From positions 1,270,737,123 through 1,270,801,122 of the forward strand of contig NC_090440.1 of NCBI RefSeq assembly GCF_031143425.1: a DNA stretch of 64,000 bases, in the 5' to 3' direction. The position numbers and the translations under genes are program-made. The first letter of the stretch is position 1. Each line of letters opens with the position of its first letter. This document shows, piece after piece, positions 10,787 through 23,744 of the stretch. The stretch comes from Pleurodeles waltl. Its lineage: Eukaryota; Chordata; Amphibia; Caudata; Salamandridae. The notes beneath the pieces are model-generated. The model saw only the letters and a program-made list of their open reading frames with translations, did no database searches and was not told the DNA's origin.

Positions 10787-13387
10787 AAGTGAGCATTGAT
10801 GCTTACTCTTGGATTTTGAAGTAGTTCAAAAAACAAAGATTACTTTTAAGACATATATAACCAATGGTGAATGCAGATGTTCTAATAAAGCTTTTTTGTT
10901 TTAAATCTATCTTTATTTACAACGCATAAACAGTGCTAAACTATAACTGACAAATTTCAGTGTTTTTTATTTTTGTTTTTTAAACGTTAGTATTTAATTA
11001 ATTTCAACATCTAACTGTAATGTTGCTTTAACCTTTCAATTTATACGTTTTTTTGTGATGTAAGCCAATATTGCCTTACCTAATTATAATGTGACTTTAC
11101 GCTATTTTTAATTCAGTGAATTTGTATTTTTATGTTTATGTTAATGAAAATCATATTACCATACCTATGGTTTTTCAGTAATTTTGTATTATTTTGTAAT
11201 ATATTCAATCAACATCTCCACTACGCATAGCCTCCAGCCATTCGTAACTGGGGGTTTTCACAGGCCCACATCCTGCTGGAGGCCAACCCACAGCAGACTG
11301 CTCTCCTTGGTCAACTTGCTCCCCTTGCACCTGTGCCCCTCCTGCTTACCCTCTGTTCTCCATCTGCTTGCCCTGTCCCCACCCTTTCCTCTCTGTTCGC
11401 CATCTGCATGCCCCAGTTCCTCCTACCTGCTCTCCTTGTTCAGCATGCTGTTCCAATCCCCTCCTCACTGCCCTCCATTCTCCATATGAGTGCTCTGAAC
11501 CAATCTTGCCTGCCGTCTATGGTCCATTGTGCTGTCCCTGTCCATAGAGGCCTGCACTCCTTGGTCAGCTTGCTACCCCTGCCTTTTTATCTAGTACACT
11601 GCTTGAACATTTGTGAAACACGTTACTCAAGCATTTTGCACACTAGGATCATTGAGCTATATATGATTGATATTTGAGGTACATTTATAATGTTTTTGCA
11701 AGCATCCATCATTAGAGACCTTTCTGTTATAAAGCACTGTCCTTTCTTCATTTACTACACTATTCGCAGTAGAAACGTTTTGCAGCTCTGATGACATCAA
11801 AACGGTGCTCATGTGTGACACATTTTGGTCTTCAATACAGAATGTTATTACACTATAGTTGCTCATTAGAACAATGTGGTAAAGCTGCAGTTGATCAACA
11901 GGGAGTTAATTGTCAGGCTGCTGCTAGTGTTGAAAGTATGTTTCAGTCTGTGTGTCAGAATGCTTTATTGAAATAGAGGCGGAAGAGATTTAAGAAATTA
12001 AACAAAATGTGTCCTCATTTCTCTTTCTACAGAGTTAACCTATGTTTCCAGCTTTGATTCAATCAAGATGGCTTCAGGGCAGTCACTGTTTTTCCATAAA
12101 TATGAATCATATTGTTCTGTTCGTTCATTGTGCACTGTTAAAGGCTGCAGTAGTACATTGGGGAATCAACTGACAGACAGTGCTGATGTTGAAAGTACAT
12201 GTACATTTTATTCCTGCATAGCTAAGGAGGGAAGTGCATTTATATTTAGAGAAAAAAACTGAAAAGAGAAACAGAAAAAAGTGGAGAAGAAATTGAGAGA
12301 GACAGCTAAGGGAGAAATAAAGAGGCAAGAGGAAGAGAAATATAGGAATTTAGAGAAAGTGAAAAAATGAGAGGTAAAAAGAGTAAACAACAAGAAGGGA
12401 GAGAGAAGAGAGAGTGCAACCAGACTGAGCAAAAAAGCACTGGGAGGCTATAATCGGTACTAAGGGGGCTACCCACTTATCCAGCTTGCTTCAGCATACT
12501 GTCCCATTTTGAGAGGATGCACAAATCACTGACCCTCTGCTATATGGAGATGGATAAGTCCCACTTTTCCTTTGTCCAGTTTCCCACAAGAGATCATTAG
12601 TTAAGAATCAAGAAGTCGATATTTCAAAATAAGGTAAAATAGAACATTTGTAAGAATTATAAGTAGAATGCAGAATATACAACAAGTGTGTTCCATAAAG
12701 TAAAATCCCTCCTCTAAAGTAAGGAAGGTATTTGGTTTAAGCAAATAAGGTAAGGCGTCAGCTTCAGAAACCCAAATGAAGGTTTCTGATGAGAGAATGG
12801 GAATGCTTAGGCATGAAGCCTTAGCACTCAAATCAAGGGTATTTGCACGGGTGAGAAAGAATTTTTTATTGAAGTTAGTGAGCATCTCTCTAATGTTCAA
12901 AGTGTATGAGAGACAGTAAACAGGGGAGCCCTCCTATAGTCTAAGGAGCACACAATATTAGTCAACAAAACATTAGTTGAAACATTTCAGTTTGTACCAA
13001 CTCTCATGATCAATCAATGCCTACCAAGTTCAGGGTGCAGGTAAACTCCCAAATTTCTCAGGCTAGGACAATGGTGCACACATTGCTACATCCTTGAGTT
13101 GTTAAACTGGATAGAATCTTGTGGTTCACACAGCTATCCCCATGTGTCACATTCCTGGCATCATTCTACCCTCGGGTGAGAACCTCACTATCAGTTCTCT
13201 AATATATAACAAATAAGTAGTCATTACCTTGCAAAAGGCTTCTGAAAAAAACAGCATCTGTAGTAGGAAGAGAATATAAATCTCATACAAAGACAAGCGT
13301 GTAAATATGTGAGGAGGCCTCTTAGCCTTACAGGATTGTATTCAAAATTCAGAATGATTTTGTTCTTAGGCTTATTTAACTTATTAC
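10787..13387. other. Interval between E1 and a solo LTR, no gene recognised
   Basis: AT-rich sequence. Near 11250-11570 there is a degenerate C/T-rich block repeating variants of CTGCTCTCCTTGGTC and CATCTGCTTGCCC. Two diverged similar copies of about 100 bases occur at about 11860-11940 and 12110-12200 (both with a GCTGCAGT core and ending GTTGAAAGTA). A purine-rich tract spans 12245-12425. The open frames are low-complexity or antisense to such tracts, and I do not support any as a gene. Confidence 0.5.
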
Positions 13388-16374
13388 TGTAGGAAAGTAC
13401 CATCTTGCCTGCAATGTTACCCCCATATTTCACTGTATATATGTTGTTTTAGTCTATGTGTCTCTGGGACCCTGCCAGGCAGGGCCCCAGTGCTCATAAG
13501 TATGTGCCCTGTATGTGTTCCCTGTGTGATGCCTAACGCTCTCACTGAGGCTCTGCTAACCAGAACCTCAATGGTTATGCTCCCTCTGCTTTCTGAATTT
13601 GTCACTAACAGGCTAGTGACTAAATTTACCAATTCACATTGGCATACTGGTACACCCACATAATTCCCTAGTATATGGTACTGAGGTACCCAGGGTATTG
13701 GGGTTCCAGGAGATCCCTATGGGCTGCACCATTTCTTTTTCCACCCATATGGAGATCTGACAGTTCTTACACAGGCCTGCCAGTGCAGCCTGAGTGAAAT
13801 AACGTCCACGTTATTTCACAGCCATTTACCACTGCACTTAAGTAACTTATAAGTCACCTATATGTCTAACCTTCACCTGGTGAACGTTGGGTGCAAAGTT
13901 GCTTAGTGTGTGGGTACCTTGGCACTAGCCAAGGTGCCCCCACATTGTTCAGGGCAAATTCCCCGGACTTTGTCAGTGCGGGGACACCATCACATGTGTG
14001 CACTATACATAGGTCACTACTTATGTATAGCGTCACAATGGTAACTCCGAACATGGCCATGTAACATGTCTAAGATCATGGAATTGTCACCCCAATTGGG
14101 GGGACAATGCCATGATCCCCCGGGTCTCTAGCACAGTACCTGGGTACTGCCAAACTGCCTTTCCGGGGTCTCCACTGCAGCTGCTGCTGCTGCCAACCCC
14201 TCAGCCAGGTTTCTGCCCTCCTGGGGTCCAGGCAGCCCTGGCCCAGGAAGGCAGAACAAAGGATTTCCTCAGAGAGAGGGTGCTACACCCTCTCCCTTTG
14301 GAAATAGGTGTGAAGGCTGGGGTGGAGTAGCCTCCCCCAGCCTCTGGAAATGCTTTGATGGGCACAGATGGTGCCCATCTCTGTATAAGCCAGTCTACAC
14401 CGGTTCAGGGATCCTCCAGCCCTGCTCTGGCACGAAACTGGACAAAGGAAAGGGGAGTGGCCACTCCCCTGACCTGCACCTCCCAGGGGAGGTGCCCAGA
14501 GCTCCTCCAGTGTGTTCCAGACCTCTGCCATCTTATAAACAGAGGTGTTGGGGGCACACTGGACTGCTCTGAGTGGCAGTGCCATCAGGTGACGTCAGAG
14601 GCTCCTTCTGATAGGCTCTTATCTCTCTTGATAACCAATCCTCCTAACCTGGTAGCCAAACCTCCTTTTCTGGCTATTTAGGATCTCTGCTTTGGGGAAT
14701 TTTTCAGATAACGAATGCAAGAGCTCATCAGAGTTCCTCTGCATCTCCCTCTTCACCTTCTACCAAAGGATCGACTGCTGACTGCTCAGGACGCCTGCAA
14801 AACCGCAACAACGTAGCAAGATGACTTCTAGCAACATTGTAGCACCTCATCCTGACGGCTTTCTCGACTGTTTCCAGGTGGTGCATGCTCTGGGGGTAGC
14901 CTGCCTTCTCCCTGCACCAGAAGCTCTGAAGAAATCTCCTGTGGGTCGACGGAATCTTCCCCCTGCTAACCGCAGGCACCAAAAGACTGCAACACTGGTC
15001 TTCTGGGTCCCCTCTCATCCTGACGAGTGTGGTCCCTGGAACTCAGAAACTCTGTTCAAGTGACTCCCACAGTCCAGTGACTCTTCAGTCCAAGTTTGGT
15101 GGAGGTAAGTCCTTGCCTCCCCACGCTAGACTGCATTGCTGGGTATAGCGTGATTTGTATCTGCTCCGGCTCCTTTGCACTCTTCCAGGATTTCCTTTGT
15201 GCACATCCAAGCCTGTGTCCCCGACACTCCTTCCTGCAGTGCACAACCTTCTGAGTTGTCCTCCGGTGTCGTGGGACTCCCTTGTGTGACTTCGCATGGA
15301 CTCCAGTTCACTCTTCTTCCAAGTGCCTGTTCAGGTACTTCTGCGGGTGCTGCCTGCTTCTGTGAGGGCTCCCTGAGTGGCTGGGTGCCCCCTTTGTCTC
15401 CTCCTCCAAGTGGCGACATCCTGATCCCTCCTGGGCCACAGCAGGACCCAAAAACCTCTACTACGATCCTTACAGCTAGCAAGGCTTGCTTGTGGTCTTT
15501 CTGCATGGGAACACCTCTGCAAGCTTCATCACGACGTGGGACATCCATCCTAGAAAGGAGAAGTTCCTAGTCCTCTTCTTTCTTGCAGAACTCCAAGCTT
15601 CTTCCAACCAGTGGCAGCTTCCTTGCACCCTCAGCAGGCATTTCCTGGGCTCCTGCCCACTCTCGTCACTGTCGCGACTATTAGACTTGGTCCCCTTGTC
15701 TTACAGGTACTCAGGTCTGGAAATCCACTGTTGTTGCATTGCTGGTGTTTGTTCTTCCTGCGGAATCCCCCTATCACTACTTCTGTGCTCTCTGGGGGTA
15801 GTAGGTGCACTTTACACCTACCTTTCAGGGTCTTGGGGTGGGCTAATTTTCTAACCCTCACTGTTTTCTTACAGTCCCAGCGACCCTCTACAAGCTCACA
15901 TAGGTTTGGGGTCCATTTGTGGTTCGCATTCCACTTTTGGAGTACATGGTTTGTGTTGCCCCTATACCTATGTGCTCCTATTGCAATCTATTGTTATTCT
16001 ACACTGTTTGCATTACTTTTCTTGCTATTACTTACCTAATTCTGGTTTGTGTACATATATCTTGTGTATATATCTTATCCTCCTACTGAGGGTACTCACT
16101 GAGATACTTTTGGCATATTGTCATAAAAATAAAGTACCTTTATTTTTTAGTAACTCTATGTATTGTGTTTTCTTATGATATTGTGCATATGACACCAGTG
16201 GTATAGTAGGAGCTTTACATGTCTCCTAGTTCAGCCTAAGCTGCTTTGCCATAGCTACCTTCTATCAGTCTAAGCTGCTAGAAACACCTCTTCTACACTA
16301 ATAAGGGATAACTGGACCTGGCACAAGGTGTAAGTAGCTCTGGTACCCACTACAAGCCAGGCCAGCCTCCTACA
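13388..16374 (+). mobile_element. Solo LTR, family L1 (2987 bp), target duplication ATTAC
   Basis: It begins TGTAGGAAAGTACCATC and ends CCAGCCTCCTACA, that is TG..CA termini. It is flanked on both sides by ATTAC (13383-13387 and 16375-16379), the 5-bp duplication expected from LTR-retroelement integrase. No gag, pol or primer-binding region lies inside, so this is a single recombined LTR. A polyadenylation signal AATAAA near 16129 sets the orientation, with the last roughly 220 bases as candidate R-U5. The long open frames at 14100-15900 are not conserved as protein and read as chance frames in GC-rich U3. The inverted copy at 44669-47590 is the same family. Confidence 0.85.
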
Positions 16375-16699
16375 ATTACAACATGTTAACTCAGGTGTTT
16401 GCCTATAATAGTTAAGGGCCTCATTATGAGTTTGGCGGTCTGTGGACCGTCATGGTGGCAGCGGCAGTCCGACCGCCTACAGGTTGGCAGTTGGACTGAC
16501 AGATTTTGAGTCACTCTGGCCTAAGAAGCAAAGACCTCCGCGGTCCGCGGTCCGAGGTCACTGCCAAGCAGCACAGACTGCCACGGTCACGAGGCTGCAC
16601 AAAAAGTCTGGCAAAGACAGTGTTTCCTCCGGACACATTATGAGGTTGCACACCGTCAATGTGATTGTGGCGTTCCAACCAACATGTCACAGAAGGCAG

Positions 16700-16830
16700 A
16701 AACGGGGACTGTAAAGGGAGACCCTCACCTGCAGGCAGCCTTACACGTCTGATGATGTCATGGAGCCCATCACACATGCCCTGCCACTGCTGTTGATCAC
16801 CGAAGGTGCACAAAATCATTGCCACTATGG
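16700..16830 (+). promoter_or_regulatory. E2 terminal leader with short ORF
   Basis: The sequence aligns by eye with the E3 leader at 35560-35760. The shared part is a GTTTCC..CC.....ATTATGAG block about 100-130 bases before an ATG, followed by a short frame MEPITHALPLLLITEG. E3 has MDTSAATREPELDVFPLLLK in the same place. The TATA box seen in E1 and E3 is degenerate here. It lies on the strand the missing transposase would have used. Confidence 0.35.
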
Positions 16831-18105
16831 GTGCAACCGACTGCAAGTACACACACCTACTTGGGCTATGAACTGTACCAACAGATCTCTGTGCTGTCAT
16901 ACACATGATATACTACTGGCACCAAGTACACGTGTCATCGTGTCCCGGGTCAGAATTATACACAAAGAAGGACACATGGCAAGTCAAATTATGCCCCTTT
17001 TGGGCAGGTCCCTCACACTGCACCGCCAAATTACACAAAAACACACATCTACGTATCTCAGGGACAGGGACACTGAAGTGTACGGTATATTGTACATAAC
17101 ATCAACAACTCACCAAAATCACAGCTACAAATACAACTCACACACTCACATTCCTCGCACGCCATGGGCTGTCATCACATTCAACACACATATGTATTGA
17201 TGTGGCATGGAACACAAACAACAATCCCAGTAAACAGCCCTGCAATGGACACACACATCACCCACATTGCAACTGAATAGTAGGAAAATTAGATGCATAA
17301 TAGATAGAAAGACAAATATACAAACCTCAAAAACAATACTTGCACAGTTGGCATGGGGCTAGAAGGATCACCTAGAGAAGCAGGTTGTACTGGGACACAT
17401 ATCACCTTGCAACTACCCAAAAATCAACATTTGCACAGGAACTGGTCCTTTAGGTATCTCTGGGACAAACAATACTAGATCCAAATGACATGCCTATCTG
17501 CACAATGTGGAAGTGCAAGTCAACAAAGCACACACAATTTCAATTGCATGGGACATACCTCTACATGAAGTATCTGCAAGGTACATACAGCTAAATGGAC
17601 ACATGCACAGACTAATGCAAACAAAGGTAGCACAATTGAACACACTCCATGTCCGCACAAACAAAACTCAAGCTGAAAAACATCAGACAAATATATAATC
17701 AATATTAGGGGGACAAGTCCAACATCATTCATACTCACATTGGACAACACAAGATGAAAAACGTACCATACCAAACAGCACACAATGCCATGACACCACC
17801 ATTGCATTTACACCCACATATCCATACATTCAACATATGATCTTGTATTGAGGGACACCAGCACTGCCCATAAAATCAGATACTGCAAACAACAGCAAAT
17901 GGATCTGCAAGCAGGCTGAAACACATTCAACTGTAGGCAGTCAACACAAGTCACTCAGGAACAAAAAGTTCAGGTAGAAAAGGAATTGCAGGGCAAATGT
18001 ATACCCAAAAAACAACTGGTTGGGTTTATTAAATTCCAAATAGCAAAAGTACATCATGGTGCCTTCAGTTGACTTCTTACTGCCAGGGCACCACATGAAG
18101 GGGCA

Positions 18106-21100
18106 TCAATTGGGCAGGCAGGCAATGCAGGGGTCATCTTTGGAAAGGTTGGATTTGGAATGGGGTGTTTCGTCTTGGGTTGGGAGGGTCTCTTCTGCTT
18201 TTTGGAAGGGGTGAGCTTCTTCCTGGGGAGAAGTGTATGTGTGCTTGCAGGGGGAAGCAGTGGAGAGGGTCTGGGAGGTGGGTCTCGGCCTCTTGGGTTT
18301 GGGGTCGGGGTGGAGGGGAAAGGTCGATATTAAACAAAAAAACTTTCTTACGGACCCAGGGATGGTCAGCAGAAGGGATTTGGAATTTGGAGGTTGAGGG
18401 AGTGGTTGTCTGGGGTGTTGATGTGGATGTTGTGGGTGTGTGCTTCTGGGATGTGTGCTTGTGTTTGGTTGGTGTCTGTTGGGTAGGTGAGTGAGTGTGT
18501 TTCTGCGTCTTGGGGATCTGGGAGGTGCTGGGGGATGGAGTGTTGGATGTGTGCACATCTGTTGGGGTGGTGTCTGCAGGTATGCTGATAGTGGTGGATG
18601 TCTGTGTGTCTGTTTGGGTGGTATCTGCAGATATCTGTAGGTATGGTGCTTGGGGTGGATGTCTGTTTATATGTTGAGGCGGGTATGCTGGGTGTGGTGG
18701 GTGTGTCACTGACTGCTATGCTTGTGCCTGTGGGTATGCCTAATTGTTGTGTGTGTTATTCTGGGGATGGTGGGGTTGGCTGGAGAAGGGGTGACTTGTT
18801 GTTTCTGTGTGTGGCTGTTGTTTGCTTATATGCTGTGTGTTTTGTGGTGCTTGTGTCTGTTTGTGCTGAGGTTGATGTGTGTAGATTGGTCTGTGTGCTT
18901 TCAGTAGGTAGGAGAATGGGGGATTTGGACTGTGAAGAGGGAGGTGGAGGGGGACGGAAGGTGAGGGGTGACTGGAATGCATGTGTTTGTTGAAGGTGCC
19001 TTGCCAATCCCTGGATGGCATTCACAATGGCTGACTGACCCACAGAGATACTTCTCAGGAGGTCAATAACCTCCTCACTGAGGGCAGAAGGGGTAACAGG
19101 CAGGGGCAGAGGTGCATGCATCAAAGGAGATGCCCACCCTCTTGGGTGAGCGCGCATGGCCAACTGGTTGAAGAGCAACAGAGAGGGCAGTGACAGAACA
19201 GGGAATGGGGGACAAAGATCATCCGATGGGTCCACCGCCACTAGGGAGTGTCCACTGGAGGAAGAATCTGATGATGAAGAGGATGTTCCACTCTCCCCCG
19301 AGACACTCCCCAGCCTCCGGGCCACTGGGTCCCTCTGTGTTGGTGGATGTCTTGACCTGAGGTCCCGTGGCCAGATGTTTCCTCACTTAGCTGTGCCCCG
19401 TTTCCTTTGCAGGCCAGTGCTGATGCTGGAAATACAAAGAGAAATAGGGTAGTCACATGTCCATGATCACACTTGAACAACAGCTCTTATTAGCAAATAT
19501 TATCATGATATCAAGTAGGCCCCAGCAACAAACTCTATCTAAATGGCCCATACATGTGCCATACCATATGCATGCATGCCATTTGAACTGTCAACAGTTG
19601 CCCACAGGAAAAGTAGGATCTCACACAAATACAAATGCATGGCTGAAGTTGTGCAATCACAATAAACATTTAACAAGTAGGAGCCCTCATCGCCCTCAAC
19701 GCTTTGCCCAATGGAGCCGACATCAGTTATCTGTTTTCATACAATAGTAGGCCAATGACAAATTCATTCCCCCAGATCCAACACAAGGTCATGCACTCAT
19801 CTATTTGTCACAAACATAATTACCCAACAATAAGAAATTATGCTCCAAAATCCTGCCATGTTGATGACAAAAGTACAATAACTTGGAAAGGTAAGATGGA
19901 AATACTCATTTCACACCAGAAGCAGTTTCACTAAGCACACTTCACCAAGTGATATTTGTCCCAATAGAGTCATGGAGGTAGTATTAATTTTGCTAAGATA
20001 GGCCAACATGTGGCATGGAAACGGATACTGTAGACATCATATGCAAATGTCAGGGAGGGGAGTCCTCAACATCCCCAATTCAATGAATCAGCAAGCCCCG
20101 GGTAATCACCACTAATGTCAGTCACCCCTTACAATGACATACTCTGAGTGCATCAGTAGACGCCATTAGTCCCTTGGACTTTAGAGCAGCCCTGAGGTTT
20201 GCAAGTACTTGTTGAAGGCCATCAACATGTTGCCCAATTGGAGACTACATCATGGTCTCCATTAAGGTCATGCAGACCTAGATGTCTGTATGCAGATGAA
20301 TGCTTGTACCAAGACACATATGATTTCAATATAACTGCAATTCACTCCATGATTCTAGCCAACAGTTAGGTCACAAACCTTGCCCATTACACATGTGCAG
20401 TGCACTTTTCCACATGATGCCACATCAAGGGCTTAGTTTTTTACATTGAGGCTCAAAACTGTAGGCCTACCTGTCATGTCCTTCATTGGTACTGCAGTTG
20501 TACATGACAAATTACATGCTATGACACTTGAGGCAATGTGTCAGCCAATTAACAACAGTGACACACTGCAGTCTGTGGAACAACGAGAAATGCACCCCCA
20601 TTGTAAATGTCCTATTCCACACACAGTTTGCCATGCACATATATGTTAGGAAATACAGACATCGTCCTATCAACATGGGTAGGCCATGCATGAAACAGAA
20701 GCTTACAAATTTTTTTCAAAAGAGAAAGTGACACATGCTGATATGGAGGCACAACGAATGTTGGAAACAGTGATGGCACATAAATCATGTCAATGGACAT
20801 TCCCCACTTCCCAAGAGAATGTATTGATCTATAGGTGCACTCAAACCACAATGTATGTTCTGTCACATGTGTGATGGCCGCCTTCACATTACAGACAGCA
20901 GTAAGGCACCAGCATCCATCATGCGCTGAAGACAACTATCATCTGGTTGGCAGATGCCAATATACTCATTTATCCAGACACATGGCTGAGGACAGTGATC
21001 CTTCAATTTCTTATCTTTAAGCTGTAACATTGAGGAGTAGTGGTCTGTTGCATAGAATTTGCACACACTACACAACAAACAGTACTTGATTATTCACTGT

Positions 21101-21592
21101 ACAAGCCATACACTGTCCCTGGAGAGCAAGTGGTTTGTGGATTTTACACAGTTGTGTCCTAGCTCCCTGGGCCACTAGGCAAGTCACATCAGTATACAAC
21201 ACAAACAATCACTCATCTACTGTGTGACACGTGGCTCATCCCTATTTGTCAGGGGGAGCTGTGAGAGCCTAACGCAATCACTTGGCAATGTGACAGGTAG
21301 GAATATGCCCTGTACTCACCCTCTTTTGGCTGCTGTGCTACTCTCAAATGCCCAGCAAGCTTTGGATAGGCCACTACTGGAATGTGGGACATGGGGGGGG
21401 GGTCATGGTCCGACAGGTACCCCGCCCATGTTGGGAGGACTTCACCAACTGGATATCAGCGATCTTCCAGGCCCAGCATCTCAGGTCCTCCCAATTTTTC
21501 TAGCAGTGGGCACTCTGTCGGCTCTGTACTCCCAGGGTCACCAATTTCTGGTCAATGGCTCTCCATAGCGTCTTCTTTTGATGGGCGTTGAT
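18106..21592 (-). pseudogene. E2 SANT-B, exons 2 and 3, degenerate
   Basis: Exon 2 runs 21592 to 21320, bounded by AG and GTGAGT signals. It encodes the SANT helices: NAHQKKTLWRAID, VTLGVQSRQSAH, a stop, then NWEDLRCWAWK. Exon 3 begins near 19422 and continues to about 18106. It has the Ser/acidic block (SSSSSDSSSSGHSLVAVDPS), the conserved helix SEEVIDLLRSISVGQSAIVN and a Pro/Thr-rich linker, with a basic tail near 18150. At least one stop in exon 2 and a frame break near 18750 make it a pseudogene. Exon 1 (FTGEELEKLVDGVLP in E4) was not found. The intron between 19422 and 21320 has no recognisable features. Confidence 0.7.
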
Positions 21593-23744
21593 CTGCATGG
21601 ATGTAAAAGGCAAATCAAGAGATCATGATCACAAGTTCCATCACAAATGGTTGAATCATATACATGTCAGTAACATTAAGCTACGACTTTCCTATTCATC
21701 AATACTCCCCAAGTGTGACACACAAAGGCCAATAAGTGCCGGGACTACACACATATATATTCCATGTGCAGACTAACCCACTACCCAGCTCATGACCTAC
21801 AATGACTAAGAAAGCTTACTGACATCAGGTAGCCCATGTTCTAGCAACCTGTACTGTGATATAAGCCACCATGAAACACTACACACCTATATGGTTTCTG
21901 AAAGGTAAACTCCTTAGGCATGAATGGACCAAAACATTCACACTCTCTGAGAATGTCTCACTGCATGAAGTCCCTACAGGCAACTGCCAAAGTATAAACT
22001 CCAGCATTACACATGAGTAACAATGATGGTGCTCGCATGGTGGATACAGAAAGTGTATTCCCTGTCTATGTGTGGACATGTGGTATAACAAATGCAGACT
22101 CATGCCATTTCATGGGGTGGGGTTCTGTGGTATGTCACTATACAACAGAATACTCCTTCGGACATTTGTGTCCATCCTACAGAGATGGCTTCAAACTAAC
22201 AAAGGCAGGTATTGTATAGTTTCTGCTATGTTACCAAGCTACTGACTCATAAATGATGGTCTCCCAGGAATCAACGCACTGTCTGCACTGTGGGACTGTC
22301 AGTTATGCAATAAGCTAGTACAGGACAAATATGACCTGGTCGAAGGTAACAACAGAGCTGTGGGGGTTAGGGACCTGTCATAAGTTTAAGACACACACTG
22401 ACAATGATGCTAAGTGCACATATGGACTAGATTGATAATTTACAATTTACACACATTGGGTGGCTATTCCAAAATGCTCACACATCAGAAACAGTGTCTA
22501 TGTTTCTGGGAAGTTAAATAGAAGTAAATAAACACTCACAGTAACCTTGGTGCTTATTTGGTATATAAATCACCACTCAAAGGTACCACACGCTGACACT
22601 AGATGGGAATCAAGAGCAGCGGTACACATCACCAAAAATACCAAAGCACACATAAAAACAGTCGCAGTCTAGTAAAGCAGGAGTAACTCTAAGTCCACAG
22701 TAGTTAAACAATAGAAATTTTGCATCATGTAAGATTTTCAAATAGACATGTTGCCTGTCTATTTGGACATCTTATGGGATACAAAATTTGTGAAGAATAA
22801 ATAACTTCCACTTATCTATTGTGGACTTACAGCTGTTCCTTCTTTAATACATTGGGACTGCCTTTATGTGTGCTTTTGTATTTTTGTTGACAGATTAATG
22901 AATTTACCTCTGTACCCATTCCTAATCTAGTCAACGGCATGAGTCATTGAGGGCAAGTTTTGCCACCAGGGCCGCATATTAACCACATGACAAGATCTGC
23001 TGGGGTACAGGGAGTGGGAATAGGGCTACAGTTGCATAGCCACAGTGACTATCCCCAGCCTGGACTTGGTCCCATACTGGGAGATACATGTGACAGACCC
23101 TGGTATCTGCAGGCTGAGCATACAGAAACTATATGACACTTCATTCCCATCACTTCCATGCATGGCAGTACATCATGTAGCAGGCAGCAATTTGGCATCT
23201 GGTGTTTCGGGCAACCTGTAGGGCCCAGTGAGTCATGATATGCCTTCCAAACAACAGTTTAGCAATGGCAGATGTGGTTTGAAAGATCTGTGGCACTGTG
23301 GACATTATTTACATGACTCTCAACTGACTCATACAACATACATACACAGCTCATGATGTCACACACACACATGTTGTCTGAGATTTACAACAATCATGAG
23401 GAAAGAGATGTCAGTGGATGGCAGTAATGTCTCCTCACCTAGTTATGTATATCCAGCACAAGGAGGGTCTAGAATCTCTAAGATTTCCTTGTGCCATTTG
23501 TTCGGCCCCCGTAATGTGGAATGCCCCCCTTGCATACATTATGCATTGCACCATTCTGGTGATGCATTTTGAGGCCTTATGGGATCATTGTTTTGCACCC
23601 TGGGTACGCTGTCCTTCCTGTCCTCCATAGTTTCATCTTGGGTTAGCAGATCAAGATGGAGAAATGTATCCTGGTCACTCCCACCAAATGAGTAAGCTGC
23701 AAATCTAACTTAGCAGGCAAGGACATTTCATCAAGTGACCACTG

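Noticed and set aside
15126..16039. Long frames inside the L1 LTR (for example 15175-15570, 15611-16039 and 44969-45529)
   Set aside because: They differ between LTR copies and lack domains. They are chance frames in GC-rich U3 sequence.
18165..19021. Several long overlapping open frames on both strands around 18134-19325
   Set aside because: Only the reverse-strand frames fit SANT-B exon 3. The forward ones are shadows of its TG/CA-rich linker.
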